A DNA stretch of 64,000 nucleotides from NCBI RefSeq assembly GCF_012027395.1, contig NZ_SNUJ01000002.1:496001-560000 (forward strand), read 5' to 3'. The stretch comes from Thermococcus sp. LS1. GTDB lineage: Archaea; Methanobacteriota_B; Thermococci; Thermococcales; Thermococcaceae. The stretch's first letter is position 1, and every line of letters starts with the position of its first letter. Under the pieces are notes generated by a model. The model saw only the letters and a program-made list of their open reading frames with translations. It did not search any database and was not told the origin of the DNA. Of this stretch, positions 53,121-63,009 are shown piece after piece. The position numbers and the translations under genes were made by a program.

Positions 53121-54986
53121 ATGGCAATGAAGGGATGGTGGGGAAGGATCCTCAGGGTTGATCTGACTAACAACAAGATCTGGGTGCAGGAGTATTCTCC
53201 AGAAATTGCCCAGCAGTTCATCGGTGGTAGGGGTCTTGCAATCAAGATTCTCTGGGATGAAGTCAAAGGTGCCGATCCGCTTGGACCGGAGAACAAGCTC
53301 GTTTTTGCTGCAGGTCCGTTCAATGGTTTACCAACTCCGAGTGGCGGCAAGCTTGTGGTTGCTGCCAAGAGCCCGCTCACCGGCGGTTACGGTGACGGTA
53401 ACCTCGGTACCATGGCGACCGTCCACCTGAGGAAGGCCGGCTATGATGCCATCGTCGTTGAGGGCAAGGCCAAGAAGCCGGTTTACCTGTACATAGAGAA
53501 CGATAACGTCAGCATACTCAGCGCTGAGGGCCTCTGGGGCCTCGACACCTTCAAGACTGAGGAGGAACTCAAGAAGATACACGGCAAGAACGTCGGAATC
53601 CTCAGCATTGGTCCCGGTGGTGAGAACCTCGTTAGGTACGCCGTCGTCATGTCCCAGGAGGGCAGGGCCGCTGGAAGGCCCGGTATGGGTGCCGTCATGG
53701 GAAGCAAGAAGCTCAAGGCCGTCGTCATAAAGGGAACCAAGGAGATACCCGTTGCTGACAAGGCAAAGCTCAGAGAACTCTCAAAGGAGGCCTATGAGGC
53801 CATTCAGAACTCGCCGGCTTACCCGTTCTGGAAGCGACAGGGAACCATGGCCGCCGTCGAGTGGACCAACGAGAACAGCGCCCTTCCGACCAGGAACTTC
53901 AGCGACGGTTCCTTCGAGTTTGCCCGCTCAATCGATGGATACACCATGGAGGGCATGAAGGTCAAGCAGAGGGGCTGCCCGTACTGTAACATGCCATGTG
54001 GAAACGTCGTCCTCGACGCAGAAGCCCAGGAGAGCGAGCTTGACTACGAGAACGTTGCCCTGCTCGGCTCAAACCTCGGTCTCGGCAAGCTCAACGAGGT
54101 TTCGGTCCTCAACAGGCTCGCCGACATGTACGGCCTCGACACCATATCGCTTGGTGTGTCGATATCGTTCGTGATGGAGGCCGTTGAGAAGGGACTCCTC
54201 AAGGAAGGCCCGACCTTCGGTGACTTCAAGGGCACCAAGCAGCTCGTTGAGGACATCGCCTTTAGGAGGGGAGAGCTCGGCAACTTCGCCGCCGAGGGCG
54301 TCATGAGGATGAGCCAGAAGATCGGCGATGACAGCTTCGCCATGCACGTCAAGGGCCTTGAGACGAGCGGTTACAACTGCTTCATCTACCCAGCCATGGC
54401 GCTCGCCTTCGGTACCAGCTCAATCGGTGCTCACCACAAGGAGGCATGGGTCATCGCATGGGAGATTGGTACCGCGCCGATTGAGGGCGAGCAGGCCAAG
54501 AAGGTCGAGTACAAGATCACCTACGACCCGGAGAAGGCCGCCAAGGTCATCGAGCTCCAGCGCCTCAGGGGCGGTCTCTTCGAGATGCTCACCGCATGTA
54601 GGCTTCCATGGGTCGAGGTCGGCCTGAGCCTCGACTACTATCCGAAGCTCCTCGAGGCCATCACCGGCATCAAGTACACCTGGGACGACCTCTACAGGGC
54701 AGCTGACAGGGTCTATGCCCTCATCAGGGCCTACTGGGTCAGGGAGTTCAACGGAAACTGGGACAGGAAGAAGGACTATCCGCCGAAGAGGTGGTTCACT
54801 GAGGGCCTCAAGAGCGGCCCGTACAAGGGCATGCACCTCGAGGAGGACAAGTATGACAAGCTTCTCAGCGAGTACTACAGGCTCAGGGGCTGGGACAAGC
54901 GCGGAATCCCGAAGAAGGAGACCCTCAAGGAGCTCGGCCTTGACTTCGTCATTCCGGAGCTCGAGAAGGTTACCAAGCTCGAGTGA
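53121..54986 (+). CDS. for: Tungsten formaldehyde:ferredoxin oxidoreductase
   Basis: 621-residue enzyme oxidising short aldehydes or peptide-derived semialdehydes with ferredoxin as acceptor; it holds tungsten bis-pterin and a 4Fe-4S cluster. [26 protein letters not shown] and [19 protein letters not shown] are typical; Cys286, 289, 293 (CPYCNMPC) and a Cys in [10 protein letters not shown] bind the cluster. From memory the sequence is closest to Pyrococcus FOR (about 619 residues) rather than AOR, GAPOR or WOR4/5. Ribosome site GAGGTGA; TATA near 53077-53086 (CCTTATATCC). The MoaD-like gene follows. Confidence 0.96.
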   Translation: MAMKGWWGRILRVDLTNNKIWVQEYSPEIAQQFIGGRGLAIKILWDEVKGADPLGPENKLVFAAGPFNGLPTPSGGKLVVAAKSPLTGGYGDGNLGTMATVHLRKAGYDAIVVEGKAKKPVYLYIENDNVSILSAEGLWGLDTFKTEEELKKIHGKNVGILSIGPGGENLVRYAVVMSQEGRAAGRPGMGAVMGSKKLKAVVIKGTKEIPVADKAKLRELSKEAYEAIQNSPAYPFWKRQGTMAAVEWTNENSALPTRNFSDGSFEFARSIDGYTMEGMKVKQRGCPYCNMPCGNVVLDAEAQESELDYENVALLGSNLGLGKLNEVSVLNRLADMYGLDTISLGVSISFVMEAVEKGLLKEGPTFGDFKGTKQLVEDIAFRRGELGNFAAEGVMRMSQKIGDDSFAMHVKGLETSGYNCFIYPAMALAFGTSSIGAHHKEAWVIAWEIGTAPIEGEQAKKVEYKITYDPEKAAKVIELQRLRGGLFEMLTACRLPWVEVGLSLDYYPKLLEAITGIKYTWDDLYRAADRVYALIRAYWVREFNGNWDRKKDYPPKRWFTEGLKSGPYKGMHLEEDKYDKLLSEYYRLRGWDKRGIPKKETLKELGLDFVIPELEKVTKLE

Positions 54987-55050
54987 TTTCCTCTTTTTCT
55001 TCTCCAACAGATTTTTAGCCTTCGGAGTTCAAGTTGGCATGGTGGTGAGA

Positions 55051-55281
55051 ATGATCAGGATCAGGCTAATGGGAGCTTTCGCCCACCTTGCGAAGGCGAA
55101 GGAGCTCAACGTGAGGATAGAGGGTAAGAAAACTGTCGACGAGATTCTGAGAGAGGTCATTCCCCGCTACGACGACTTTAAGGAGAAGATAATCTTCATC
55201 AACGGCCAGCCCGCGAGGGGCGACGCCGAGGTTACCGACGGCGATGAGATCAAGGTGATGCCGGTTTTGAGCGGAGGTTGA
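55051..55281 (+). CDS. MoaD/ThiS-like sulfur carrier
   Basis: 76-residue ubiquitin-fold sulfur carrier ending in Gly-Gly (VMPVLSGG), the site of thiocarboxylate formation. GGTGGTGAGA precedes ATG 55051; an ATG four codons earlier is less well placed. It probably supplies sulfur for the pterin dithiolene of tungsten enzymes, in keeping with its place right after the FOR gene. Confidence 0.9.
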   Translation: MIRIRLMGAFAHLAKAKELNVRIEGKKTVDEILREVIPRYDDFKEKIIFINGQPARGDAEVTDGDEIKVMPVLSGG

Positions 55282-55416
55282 GATTTCTTGCTTCTTTGAC
55301 AATGCCCTTCATTGAGTTCAAACTTTTCTGTGAGAATGAAACTCTGCAAGACCGCTAATTGAACGACAAACCCCTTCGGAAATCTTGCAAGCATAGAATG
55401 ACGTGCCAGCCTTGAT

Positions 55417-55441
55417 CAAACTTTCGCTTGGCGAAAGTTTG
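55417..55441. repeat. Perfect 11-bp inverted repeat at the 3' side of tRNA-Ser
   Basis: CAAACTTTCGC (55417-55427) and GCGAAAGTTTG (55431-55441) around TTG. It ends three bases from the encoded CCA of tRNA-Ser (minus strand). It may act as a 3' trailer hairpin or terminator; similar A/T-G/C-mixed palindromes occur dispersed in Thermococcales intergenic DNA, and it could also mark an element edge. Confidence 0.6.
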
Positions 55442-55443
55442 TA

Positions 55444-55531
55444 TGGCGCCGGGGCAGGGATTTGAACCCTGGCGGGCTCGACGCCCACGGACTCTCCAGG
55501 CCCGCGCCTTCCCAGGCTAGGCTACCCCGGC
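55444..55531 (-). tRNA. tRNA-Ser (anticodon GGA), long variable arm, CCA encoded
   Basis: From 55531: acceptor GCCGGGG/CCCCGGC, D arm, anticodon stem CGGGC/GTCCG with loop CTGGAGA (anticodon GGA), class II variable arm (GGGCGTCGAGCCC), T arm around TTCAAAT, discriminator G at 55447 and CCA 55444-55446. It starts 18 bases after the rpsJ stop and no TATA box is seen, so it is probably cut from the tuf-rpsJ transcript. Confidence 0.96.
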
Positions 55532-55549
55532 GCGTAAAAAGGGGGAGAA

Positions 55550-55858
55550 TCACGAGATGAGCTCGATCTCGATGGTGACGTCCTCAGGGACGCGAATCCT
55601 CATTATCTGGCGCATGGCCCTTTCGTCGGCCTCTATGTCAACGAGCCTCTTGTGAACGCGGAGCTCGAATCTGTCAAAGGTTGCCGTGCCCTCTCCGTCC
55701 GGGCTCTTCCTGGTGGTGATCCTGATCCTCTTGGTCGGAAGCGGGATCGGACCGCTCATCCTAACGCCGGTCCTCTCGGCTATCTGCTTTATCTGGTCGG
55801 TGACCTCGTTGAGGGCCTTAATGTTGGTGCTTGCGAGCTTAATCCTTGCCTTCTGCAT
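55550..55858 (-). CDS. rpsJ: Ribosomal protein S10
   Basis: 102-residue small-subunit protein; [47 protein letters not shown] is the universal S10 (uS10) form. Located 52 bases after tuf, the common archaeal tuf-rpsJ order, and before tRNA-Ser. GGAGGGACG is the ribosome site. Confidence 0.98.
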   Translation of the reverse strand: MQKARIKLASTNIKALNEVTDQIKQIAERTGVRMSGPIPLPTKRIRITTRKSPDGEGTATFDRFELRVHKRLVDIEADERAMRQIMRIRVPEDVTIEIELIS

Positions 55859-55910
55859 TTCCGTCCCTCCTATGAGTTCAGGGGAGTAAAGGAAAGATTA
55901 GGGAAGGGCT

Positions 55911-57197
55911 TCACTCGCCCTTCTGAATGGAGATAACCATACCGGCAGCGACGGTCTGGCCCATGTCACGGATGGCGAACCTGCCCATCTGCGGGATCTC
56001 CTTGACCGGCTCGATGACCATTGGCTTGGTCGGCCTGAGGATGACGATGGCGGAGTCACCGGTCTTGATGAACTGTGGGTTCTCCTCGACGACGTTACCG
56101 GTCCTCGGGTCAAGCTTGGCGAGGAGCTGCTCGAACCTGACGGCGACCTGGAGGGTGTGGGCGTGGAGGACCGGGGTGTAGCCGACGGTGATGGCGGTCG
56201 GGTGGTTGAGGACGATGATCTGGGCCTTGAAGGTGTCCCTCGGCCTGACAACGGTCGGCGGGTTGGTGGTGTGTCCAGCAACGTCACCGCGCTTTATGTC
56301 GTTCTTACCAACACCCCTGACGTTGAATCCGATGTTGTCACCCGGAAGGGCCTCCTGGAGTGGCTCGTGGTGCATCTCGATGCTCTTGACCTCACCCTGG
56401 ATCGGCTTGTGGAAGATGGTGCTGGCCGGCTCGAAGATGACGACGTCACCGACGCGGAGGACACCGGTCTCGACACGGCCGACCGGGACGGTACCGACAC
56501 CCTTAATGGAGTAGACGTCCTGGATCGGGATGCGGAGCGGCTTGTCGGTCGGCTTCGGCGGCTCTGGGATCTGGTCGAGGGCCTCAATGAGGGTCGGGCC
56601 CTTGTACCAGGGCATCTTGTCGCTCTTCTTGACGACGTTGTCGCCCTCCCAAGCGCTGATCGGGATGATCGGGAAGTCCTTGTAACCGAGCATCATGAGG
56701 AGCTTCTTAACCTGCTCGGCGACCTGCTTGAACTTCTTCTCGTCGTAGTTGACCATGTCCATCTTGTTGATAGCGACGATGATGTGGCCGATACCAAGGG
56801 TCCTGGCAAGGAAGGCGTGCTCCTTGGTCTGCGGCATGACACCGTCGGTGGCGGCGACGACGAGAACGGCAGCGTCGGCCTGGCTGGCACCGGTGATCAT
56901 GTTCTTAACGAAGTCCCTGTGGCCCGGAGCGTCGATGATGGTGATGTACCTGTGCGGGGTCTCGAACTTGGTGTGGGCAACGTCGATGGTGATACCCCTC
57001 TCCCTCTCCTCCTTGAGCCTGTCCATGACCCAAGCGAACTTGAAGGACTTACCCTTCTCACCCATCTCCTCGAACTTCTTGATGATGTTCTCCGGTATGT
57101 TGGCGGTGTCGAAGAGCAGCCTTCCGATGGTGGTGCTCTTTCCGTGGTCGACGTGGCCGATAAAGACTATGTTAACGTGTGGCTTCTCCTTTGCCAT
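55911..57197 (-). CDS. tuf: Translation elongation factor EF-1alpha
   Basis: 428-residue GTPase delivering aminoacyl-t[12 protein letters not shown] (P-loop), DAPGHRDF (G3), NKMD (G4) and SAWEGDN (G5) are intact, with domains 2 and 3 following ([13 protein letters not shown]...). GGAGGTGTTTGAAA precedes ATG 57197. TATA AGATTTAAAAAGC about 57243-57255. First gene of tuf-rpsJ-tRNA-Ser. Confidence 0.99.
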   Translation of the reverse strand: MAKEKPHVNIVFIGHVDHGKSTTIGRLLFDTANIPENIIKKFEEMGEKGKSFKFAWVMDRLKEERERGITIDVAHTKFETPHRYITIIDAPGHRDFVKNMITGASQADAAVLVVAATDGVMPQTKEHAFLARTLGIGHIIVAINKMDMVNYDEKKFKQVAEQVKKLLMMLGYKDFPIIPISAWEGDNVVKKSDKMPWYKGPTLIEALDQIPEPPKPTDKPLRIPIQDVYSIKGVGTVPVGRVETGVLRVGDVVIFEPASTIFHKPIQGEVKSIEMHHEPLQEALPGDNIGFNVRGVGKNDIKRGDVAGHTTNPPTVVRPRDTFKAQIIVLNHPTAITVGYTPVLHAHTLQVAVRFEQLLAKLDPRTGNVVEENPQFIKTGDSAIVILRPTKPMVIEPVKEIPQMGRFAIRDMGQTVAAGMVISIQKGE

Positions 57198-57542
57198 TTT
57201 CAAACACCTCCGAATTTTGGTCTAGTCTCGTTTGACTAGGATGGCTTTTTAAATCTTTCGAACTTCGGCTCCCTCGGGCGGGAAACCCGCCTTTTTCTCG
57301 GGGGAGCCTCATGAGTTCCGTGGTGAACTTGAGGGATGAGTTTAAAAACTTAACTAATCGCCGTTGGGCAGGGATTTGTCAAAATTGAGGACGGATGGAT
57401 TCTGAGAACTATTCTCGCAGTAATTATCACCGTGATAATATATCGGCCGAGGTATGGATATGGCATGGGAGCTTATTAGGACCCTTACTATTCGAGACAT
57501 TTCATGTAAAGAGAATAGAAAAGCTCAGAGGGCAGAAAGCCC
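57198..57542. other. 345-base gap between EF-1alpha and EF-2 with structured DNA
   Basis: It holds the tuf promoter (about 57243-57255, minus). A nested structure lies at 57267-57308: outer stem GGCTCCC/GGGAGCC, inner GGCGGG-AAA-CCCGCC (57277-57291) with T5 on the plus side. A palindromic TATA-like GTTTAAAAAC (about 57339-57349) could drive either strand. On plus, 57364-57459 reads WILRTILAVIITVIIYRP then YGYGMGAY-stop, a membrane-like segment without any start codon. No gene can be supported; the structured part is a weak ncRNA candidate. Confidence 0.4.
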
Positions 57543-59741
57543 TCACTGCTGCGGGCAGACATCCTGCTCCTTCGGCGGGTTCGGGTCGAGGCCCTTCCTC
57601 TGCCTGATCTGCCTGATGATGTTGACTGCCAGCTCGTTCGGGACGCGCTTGAAGCCTGCATGTTCGGTGCTCCAGAGGGCCCTTCCGCTGGTGGCACCAC
57701 GGATGGCTCCGGCGAATCCGAACATCTCGGCGACCGGAGCCTCGGCGATGATGATCATGACCTCGCCCTCCTGCCTCATGTCGATGAGCTGGCCGCGCCT
57801 CTGGTTGATCTCCCTGCTGACGGCACCCATGTACTCGTACGGGACGTTGATGATGACCTTCTGGTACGGCTCGTAGAGGACCGGCTGGGCCTTCATCATG
57901 GCGCAGTGGATTGCAGTCCTGATGGCCGGGTAGATCTGGGCCGGACCGCGGTGGACGTTGTCCTCGTGGATCTTGGCGTCGTGGAGCCTGACGATGACCT
58001 TCATGACTGGCTCCTTAGCGAGCGGTCCCTCGTCCATGGCCTGGTGGAATCCGTCGACGAGGAGGTCCATGACCTCGTTGAGGTACTGGATACCCTTGGT
58101 GTTGTCGAGGAACATGTTGCCGTTGTAGATGTCGACGATACCCTTGGCGATCTCGTAGTCCATACCGAGCTCTGCGAGCTTCTTGGCGACCTCCTTCGGG
58201 TTCTTGGGCCTGCCCTCTGGGATGATGCCCTCACGGATGGCCTGGTAGATCTCGTCCGGCATCGGCTCGACGGTGATGTAGAACCTGTTGTGCTTGTTCG
58301 GGGACTTTCCTTCGACTATTGGGCTGACTTTGGTGACGCTTTCGCGGTAGACGACGATCGGCGGGCTGACCTCGACGTCGAGCTTCCAGTCCTCCTTGAG
58401 CTTGACGAGCTTGACCTCAAGGTGGAGCTCACCCATACCGCTGAGGAGGTGCTGACCGGTCTCCTCGTCGATCTTGACGTGGAGGGTCGGGTCCTCCTTG
58501 GCGAGCTGGCGGAGGGCCTCGACGAGCTTCGGAAGGTCCTTAACGTTCTTGGCCTCTATAGCCACGGTAACGACCGGCTCGCTGGTGTAGTGGAGCGCCT
58601 CGAACGGCTCGATCTGCTCCTGGGCGACGGTCTCACCGGCCATGGCGTCGCGCAGTCCGGTGACGGCGACGATGTTACCGGCCGGAACGGCCTCCATGTT
58701 GACCCTCTCAGGACCCATGTAGATACCGACCTGCTGGATCCTGGCCTTCCTCTTGGCGCTGATGAGGTAGACCTCCTGGCCGGTCTTCACGGTACCGCTC
58801 CAGACACGGCCGGTGGCGACCTCACCCGCGTGCTTGTCGAGGATAATCTTGGTGACGACCATGACCATCTTGCCCTTCGGGTCACACCTGAGCATGGCCT
58901 GGCCGACATCGCTGTTGACGTCGCCCCTCCAGAGGTGCGGGATCCTGTACTTCTGGGCCTCGAGCGGGTTCGGGAGGTGGCGGACGACCATATCGAGAAC
59001 CACGACGTGGAGCGGGGCCTTCTGCCTGAGGGTCTTAAGGTCGCCGGCGTTGGTGAGCTCGACGATGTCCTTGAATGAAACGCCAGTCTTCTTCATGTAG
59101 GGAACGCTGAGGGCCCAGTTGTAGTAGGCGCTACCGAAGGCGACGCTACCATCCTCGACCTTGACCATCCACTGGCTCTTGAACTCGTCCGGGGCGTACT
59201 TCTTGATGAGCCTGTTGACGTCGGTGATGATCTTGGCGAACCTCTGAAGGATCTCGTTCGGGCCGAGCTTGAGCTCCTTGATGAGCCTGTCAACCTTGTT
59301 GATGAAGAGGACCGGCTTGACGTACTCCCTGAGGGCCTGTCTGAGGACGGTCTCGGTCTGGGGCATGACACCCTCGACGGCGTCGACGACTATGATAGCA
59401 CCGTCGATGGCACGCATGGCCCTGGTAACGTCACCACCGAAGTCAACGTGACCCGGGGTGTCGATGAGGTTGATGAGGTACTCCTGGCCCTCGTAGGTGT
59501 GCACCATCGAGACGTTGGCCGCGTTGATGGTAATTCCTCTCGCCTGCTCCTGCTCGTCGAAGTCAAGGACGAGCTGCTTTCCGGCAAGCTCCTCGCTAAT
59601 CATACCTGCTCCAGCGAGCAGGTTGTCGCTCAGCGTAGTCTTACCGTGGTCAATGTGAGCGGCAATACCCATGTTCCTAATCCTCTCGGGCTGGGTCATG
59701 AGCTCCTTAATCTTCGCAATCATCTCTTCCCTTCTTCCCAT
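57543..59741 (-). CDS. fusA: Translation elongation factor EF-2
   Basis: 732-residue translocase. [35 protein letters not shown] and RGITI are the GTPase motifs; the diphthamide site His lies in [21 protein letters not shown]. Domains II-V are complete ([28 protein letters not shown]). GGTGGTGTAA precedes the ATG; TATA GATTTATAACC (about 59794-59804). Single gene unit, facing no operon partner. Confidence 0.99.
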   Translation of the reverse strand: MGRREEMIAKIKELMTQPERIRNMGIAAHIDHGKTTLSDNLLAGAGMISEELAGKQLVLDFDEQEQARGITINAANVSMVHTYEGQEYLINLIDTPGHVDFGGDVTRAMRAIDGAIIVVDAVEGVMPQTETVLRQALREYVKPVLFINKVDRLIKELKLGPNEILQRFAKIITDVNRLIKKYAPDEFKSQWMVKVEDGSVAFGSAYYNWALSVPYMKKTGVSFKDIVELTNAGDLKTLRQKAPLHVVVLDMVVRHLPNPLEAQKYRIPHLWRGDVNSDVGQAMLRCDPKGKMVMVVTKIILDKHAGEVATGRVWSGTVKTGQEVYLISAKRKARIQQVGIYMGPERVNMEAVPAGNIVAVTGLRDAMAGETVAQEQIEPFEALHYTSEPVVTVAIEAKNVKDLPKLVEALRQLAKEDPTLHVKIDEETGQHLLSGMGELHLEVKLVKLKEDWKLDVEVSPPIVVYRESVTKVSPIVEGKSPNKHNRFYITVEPMPDEIYQAIREGIIPEGRPKNPKEVAKKLAELGMDYEIAKGIVDIYNGNMFLDNTKGIQYLNEVMDLLVDGFHQAMDEGPLAKEPVMKVIVRLHDAKIHEDNVHRGPAQIYPAIRTAIHCAMMKAQPVLYEPYQKVIINVPYEYMGAVSREINQRRGQLIDMRQEGEVMIIIAEAPVAEMFGFAGAIRGATSGRALWSTEHAGFKRVPNELAVNIIRQIRQRKGLDPNPPKEQDVCPQQ

Positions 59742-59885
59742 TTACACCACCTTCTAACCTGATGAGCTTGTTCACCACTCACTTAAAAGGTGCGGTTATA
59801 AATCTTTCCCAGCGCAAAATCGAGGTCAGGCGAAAACGTTCAAACTACTTAAGGTTTTTGGAAGCAAAAAGAAAAGCCAGCCACT

Positions 59886-60950
59886 TCAGCCAAGGAGGTC
59901 TACCACGAATCGCCTGACATCCTCCCTGACGTCCTCCCTCGCGTAAACCCCCCAGCGCCAGTGCGTGTCCTTGAGCTCCACCAGGCTCCTGACGAGAGGG
60001 GAGACCTCGCTTAACCTCTGGCCTCCCTCAACGAATGCGTTCTTCTCCTCGAACTTCGGCTTCAGTGGGTAGTCGAGAATAGCCAAGTGGCCGAACTCAT
60101 CTTCAAGAGCCTTTTTAAGCTCCTCGACATTCTTGAGCTCTTCATTGGTATAAACTACGCGCTTATAGAGCCTTCTGTCATCGATGGCCTTCACCAGCTC
60201 CCTGACCTCATCGCGCTCACTTCTCCTAAGGCGGGCGATTAAATCGACCTCGTCCATGGCGGCGATTTCTTTCTCACTTATTCTCTCAAGCTCGACTGCC
60301 TTGATGAGCATCGCCGACGCTATCCTGGAAACATGGTGCTGGTAGACGGTCGGATACATCATGCTCCTGGCGAGGAGCAGCGACTGAGCGGCCATTATCC
60401 CCTTCTGCCCTATGATGAGCTTTTCGCCGTCGTAGCGGAGGTTTCTTATAAGCCTGTCGAGGTCGACGAGTCCGTATGCAACGCCGGTGTAGTAGGCATC
60501 CCTCACGAGGTAGTCCATCCTGTCGGCGTCGATGTCCCCGCTCACTATCGGGTGCTTGAGAAGGCTGAGGAATTCTTTGAGGGAGTAGCGCTCCCCTATG
60601 ACATCTCGGATTTCGCCCTCTTTAAGAACCCGCCTCGTGTTCTCCTCATGGCTCCCGTAGAGTGCCTCAAGGGCGTGGGAGAATGGATAGTGTCCGAGAT
60701 CATGGAGCAGTGCGGCGTACGCCACCGCTCCTTCAACTGTATCTCTGTTGTTCTCCGCTATCTTCTTCGCGAGCCAGAACGTTCCCAGTGAGTGCTCAAA
60801 GCGTGTGTGCCTTGCGGATGGATATGCAAGGTACGCCAGCCCAAGCTGAGTTATTCTCCTCAGCCTCTGGAACTCAGGCGTGTCAACAATCCTCAGCGCA
60901 AACTCGTCCAGGACTATGTCCCCGTGAATGGCGTCGCGGATGACTTTCAC
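59886..60950 (-). CDS. HD-domain phosphohydrolase, dGTPase/SAMHD1-like
   Basis: 354-residue HD hydrolase. RHTRFEHSLGTFWLA (first His), LLHDLGHYPFSHALE (HD pair) and DIDADRMDYLVRDAYYTG (final Asp) match the SAMHD1/dGTPase group. GTG 60950 follows GGGGTG by six bases; a GTG three codons up is the ribosome site. May hydrolyse dNTPs or another nucleotide. Lies 28 bases from mptA, same strand. Confidence 0.87.
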   Translation of the reverse strand: MKVIRDAIHGDIVLDEFALRIVDTPEFQRLRRITQLGLAYLAYPSARHTRFEHSLGTFWLAKKIAENNRDTVEGAVAYAALLHDLGHYPFSHALEALYGSHEENTRRVLKEGEIRDVIGERYSLKEFLSLLKHPIVSGDIDADRMDYLVRDAYYTGVAYGLVDLDRLIRNLRYDGEKLIIGQKGIMAAQSLLLARSMMYPTVYQHHVSRIASAMLIKAVELERISEKEIAAMDEVDLIARLRRSERDEVRELVKAIDDRRLYKRVVYTNEELKNVEELKKALEDEFGHLAILDYPLKPKFEEKNAFVEGGQRLSEVSPLVRSLVELKDTHWRWGVYAREDVREDVRRFVVDLLG

Positions 60951-60978
60951 AAGGGACACCCCGAAAAATTGGAGAAAG

Positions 60979-61785
60979 TCAGCTCCACGTCTCCGCTATG
61001 ACGTCGTGCTTGTGGATGCTCTCGTTGCTGATGACCCTCACGTGAATCCTGCCCTTGAAGCGCTCCTTCGCCTTGGCGAATATCTCGCGCGCAACGTCCT
61101 CGACGAACTTCGGGTTCCTGTACATGCCCTGAACGACGGCGTTCTCATCCACCGTCTTGAGCAGAGTGTAGGTTGGGTGACTGAAGGAGCTCTCAACGAC
61201 GTCTATCATATCCTCAAGTGCTATCTCCTCGTCAAAGGCCGTTCTCACCTCAAGCTCGCCTATCGCCCTCTGTATGTGCGTCTTGCCGTTGTTGTTCGCC
61301 ATAGCGTGTGGACAGGCGGTGTTTCCGATAACCTTAACCCTTAGAACCTTCTCGAAGCTTCCGTCCTCGTTCTTGATGACACCGACCTCAACGTCGTAGG
61401 GCTCGTAGGTGGTCTTTTTGCTCGCCGGAGTCTCGCGAGGGATTATGAGGTGAGTTCTTATCCAGACCTCAGCCCTCTTGTGTGGGTGCTTGCCTTCGAG
61501 CCTATAAATGACAGCCTTTCCAAGCTCTTCAAGCGAGCTGTGGGCTTCCATTACCTCTTCCTCAACAGCCTCGCTCATCGCTTCCGTTATGCTCTCCACG
61601 AGCCTGCTCATGTGTATGCCCTTCTTCTCCTCCGGGACGTCGATAGTTATCTCAAAGAGCGGGAGAAAAGTGTACACCTTCCCTTTCCAGTTTATCTTTG
61701 CCACCGTGCGGAGATTCGTTATTCCAACACGGTGAAGACGCTCTCTAATCTCGGGAACCTCTTCCTGGGTCTCAAATATCAGCAT
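60979..61785 (-). CDS. mptA: GTP cyclohydrolase MptA (archaeal FolE2-type)
   Basis: 268-residue Fe(II)-dependent GTP cyclohydrolase that starts tetrahydromethanopterin or tetrahydrofolate-like pterin synthesis. [21 protein letters not shown] carries the Cys and His metal residues; [10 protein letters not shown] and SFSHPTY are also conserved. GGGTGATGCTC before ATG 61785; upstream codons are rejected. Co-transcribed with the HD gene. Confidence 0.94.
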   Translation of the reverse strand: MLIFETQEEVPEIRERLHRVGITNLRTVAKINWKGKVYTFLPLFEITIDVPEEKKGIHMSRLVESITEAMSEAVEEEVMEAHSSLEELGKAVIYRLEGKHPHKRAEVWIRTHLIIPRETPASKKTTYEPYDVEVGVIKNEDGSFEKVLRVKVIGNTACPHAMANNNGKTHIQRAIGELEVRTAFDEEIALEDMIDVVESSFSHPTYTLLKTVDENAVVQGMYRNPKFVEDVAREIFAKAKERFKGRIHVRVISNESIHKHDVIAETWS

Positions 61786-61836
61786 GAGCATCACCCTGAA
61801 CTTTTTAGGGCTATCTAATCGGAGCCCCTTTTAAAC

Positions 61837-62607
61837 CTACCTCAGCAGGCTCATCAGCCTCTCGTAGCTTTTCCTCGCGAGCTTTACATCGTCGTCGTTC
61901 AACCTTCCGGCGTATTTGGCCTTTTCAAAAATCCTTGTGAGAACATCGAGGTCTTCCAGATCCGGGAAAATCTCCCTCAGCATTTTCTCATGCTCCCTAT
62001 GGGTCCAGCTCTTCCTGTAGGGGTAGCCTTTCATGACGAGGCCGGCAACGACGTTTTTGTACATCTTTATGACCCTCTCGGCGGGGGTTCCCTCAAGGGC
62101 TTCGTAGCGCATTTCAGGGTTGAACTTAATCTCGAACGCAACTTTGCTTCTTTTCCGCCGTTTCACTGTGATAACCAGAATCAGAAAGACGATGAATGGA
62201 AGGAGGTAGAAAACCGCCGGGAGCTCCCTCAGGACGACCCGAAAATCACCGGAGGTGACGTAGTACCAGACGCCCTCGATGCTCTTAACCGCACCGCCAC
62301 CCTCAAAGAGCTTTTCCGGGCGCCTCTCAAGGATGAGCTTTATCGCCACGAAGAGGGCCAGAATCGTGATTAGCCCCGCCAAGACATTGCCCCTCTTAGT
62401 CTTCCTGTCACCCCTGTCAAGGCCTTCCTCAAGCACGAGCCTGATGACGTAGCCGGCCATCCCCAGGAGGATAAGGTTCACAAAGAAAAAGAGCCATTCG
62501 ATGTTGAACACCGTGACGCCACCGTGAACGGCCGTGCTTCCGAGAAGGGCAAAGGTGATGAGGAGAGTGGAGAAAAGGGCCCCGTAGAGGGCCTTTATTC
62601 TCTCCAT
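61837..62607 (-). CDS. Membrane protein with C-terminal DUF4129-like domain
   Basis: 256 residues. Four membrane helices (about 7-25, 34-54, 77-95, 130-150: LYGALFSTLLITFALLGS, IEWLFFFVNLILLGMAGYV, VLAGLITILALFVAIKLIL, AVFYLLPFIVFLILVITV). The cytosolic tail (RVIKMYKNVVAGLVMKGYPYRKSWTHREHEKML) resembles DUF4129, often beside transglutaminase or MoxR genes. None are here. Overlaps the HTH gene by 13 bases, so coupled to it. Confidence 0.78.
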   Translation of the reverse strand: MERIKALYGALFSTLLITFALLGSTAVHGGVTVFNIEWLFFFVNLILLGMAGYVIRLVLEEGLDRGDRKTKRGNVLAGLITILALFVAIKLILERRPEKLFEGGGAVKSIEGVWYYVTSGDFRVVLRELPAVFYLLPFIVFLILVITVKRRKRSKVAFEIKFNPEMRYEALEGTPAERVIKMYKNVVAGLVMKGYPYRKSWTHREHEKMLREIFPDLEDLDVLTRIFEKAKYAGRLNDDDVKLARKSYERLMSLLR

Positions 62608-63005
62608 TGCCGAGCACCTATCTGCTCGATCATGTAGTAAACCGTCCTGAGCGGAATTCCCATGCGGGAGCTTATCTCCTTGGGGGTTATGCCCTCCCGT
62701 ATAAGGTTGTAAACCTCGCGGATAGTCCGCTCATCGTACTTCCGCGGCCTTCCACGGGGGTAGCCCTCGGGAACGAGCTCTATACCCATCTGCGCGAGGG
62801 CGTTTATCGCTTTTTTCGAGACCTTAGGATAGAGGCTCGGCGGACAGGAGATTTTCCTAACGTTCGGCGCGCGCTCGAGGATCCTCACGAGTATCTCCTT
62901 TGTCGGGCGGAGGTTGATGTAGACCTCGGTAACCTCGTCGTTTAAGACTTCATTGAGTTTCCTTATGAGCTCGGCGTTGTTTCTGGCCTTTATCTCCACC
63001 CTCAT
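62595..63005 (-). CDS. DUF1699-like protein with AT-hook-like and HTH segments
   Basis: 136 residues. The first 78 (EVYINLRPTKEILVRILERAPNVRKISCPPSLYPKVSKKAINALAQMGIELVPEGY) look like DUF1699. The stretch RGRPRKYDE resembles an AT hook, followed by a resolvase-type HTH (IREVYNLIREGITPKEISSRMGIPLRTVYYMIEQ). It is probably a DNA-binding regulator, perhaps of the next gene. Starts 4 bases after the DUF530 stop. Confidence 0.78.
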   Translation of the reverse strand: MRVEIKARNNAELIRKLNEVLNDEVTEVYINLRPTKEILVRILERAPNVRKISCPPSLYPKVSKKAINALAQMGIELVPEGYPRGRPRKYDERTIREVYNLIREGITPKEISSRMGIPLRTVYYMIEQIGARQWRE

Positions 63006-63009
63006 GTCC

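Noticed and set aside
57423-57439. Inverted repeat ATTATCAC-C-GTGATAAT, reminiscent of the Thermococcales sugar regulator motif TATCAC-N5-GTGATA
   Set aside because: The spacer is 1 base instead of 5, there is no sugar gene, and it lies inside a decayed coding-like stretch.
56157-59078. Long plus-strand frames opposite EF-1alpha and EF-2
   Set aside because: Antisense shadows caused by biased codon use in highly expressed genes; products are Asp/Leu/Val repeats.
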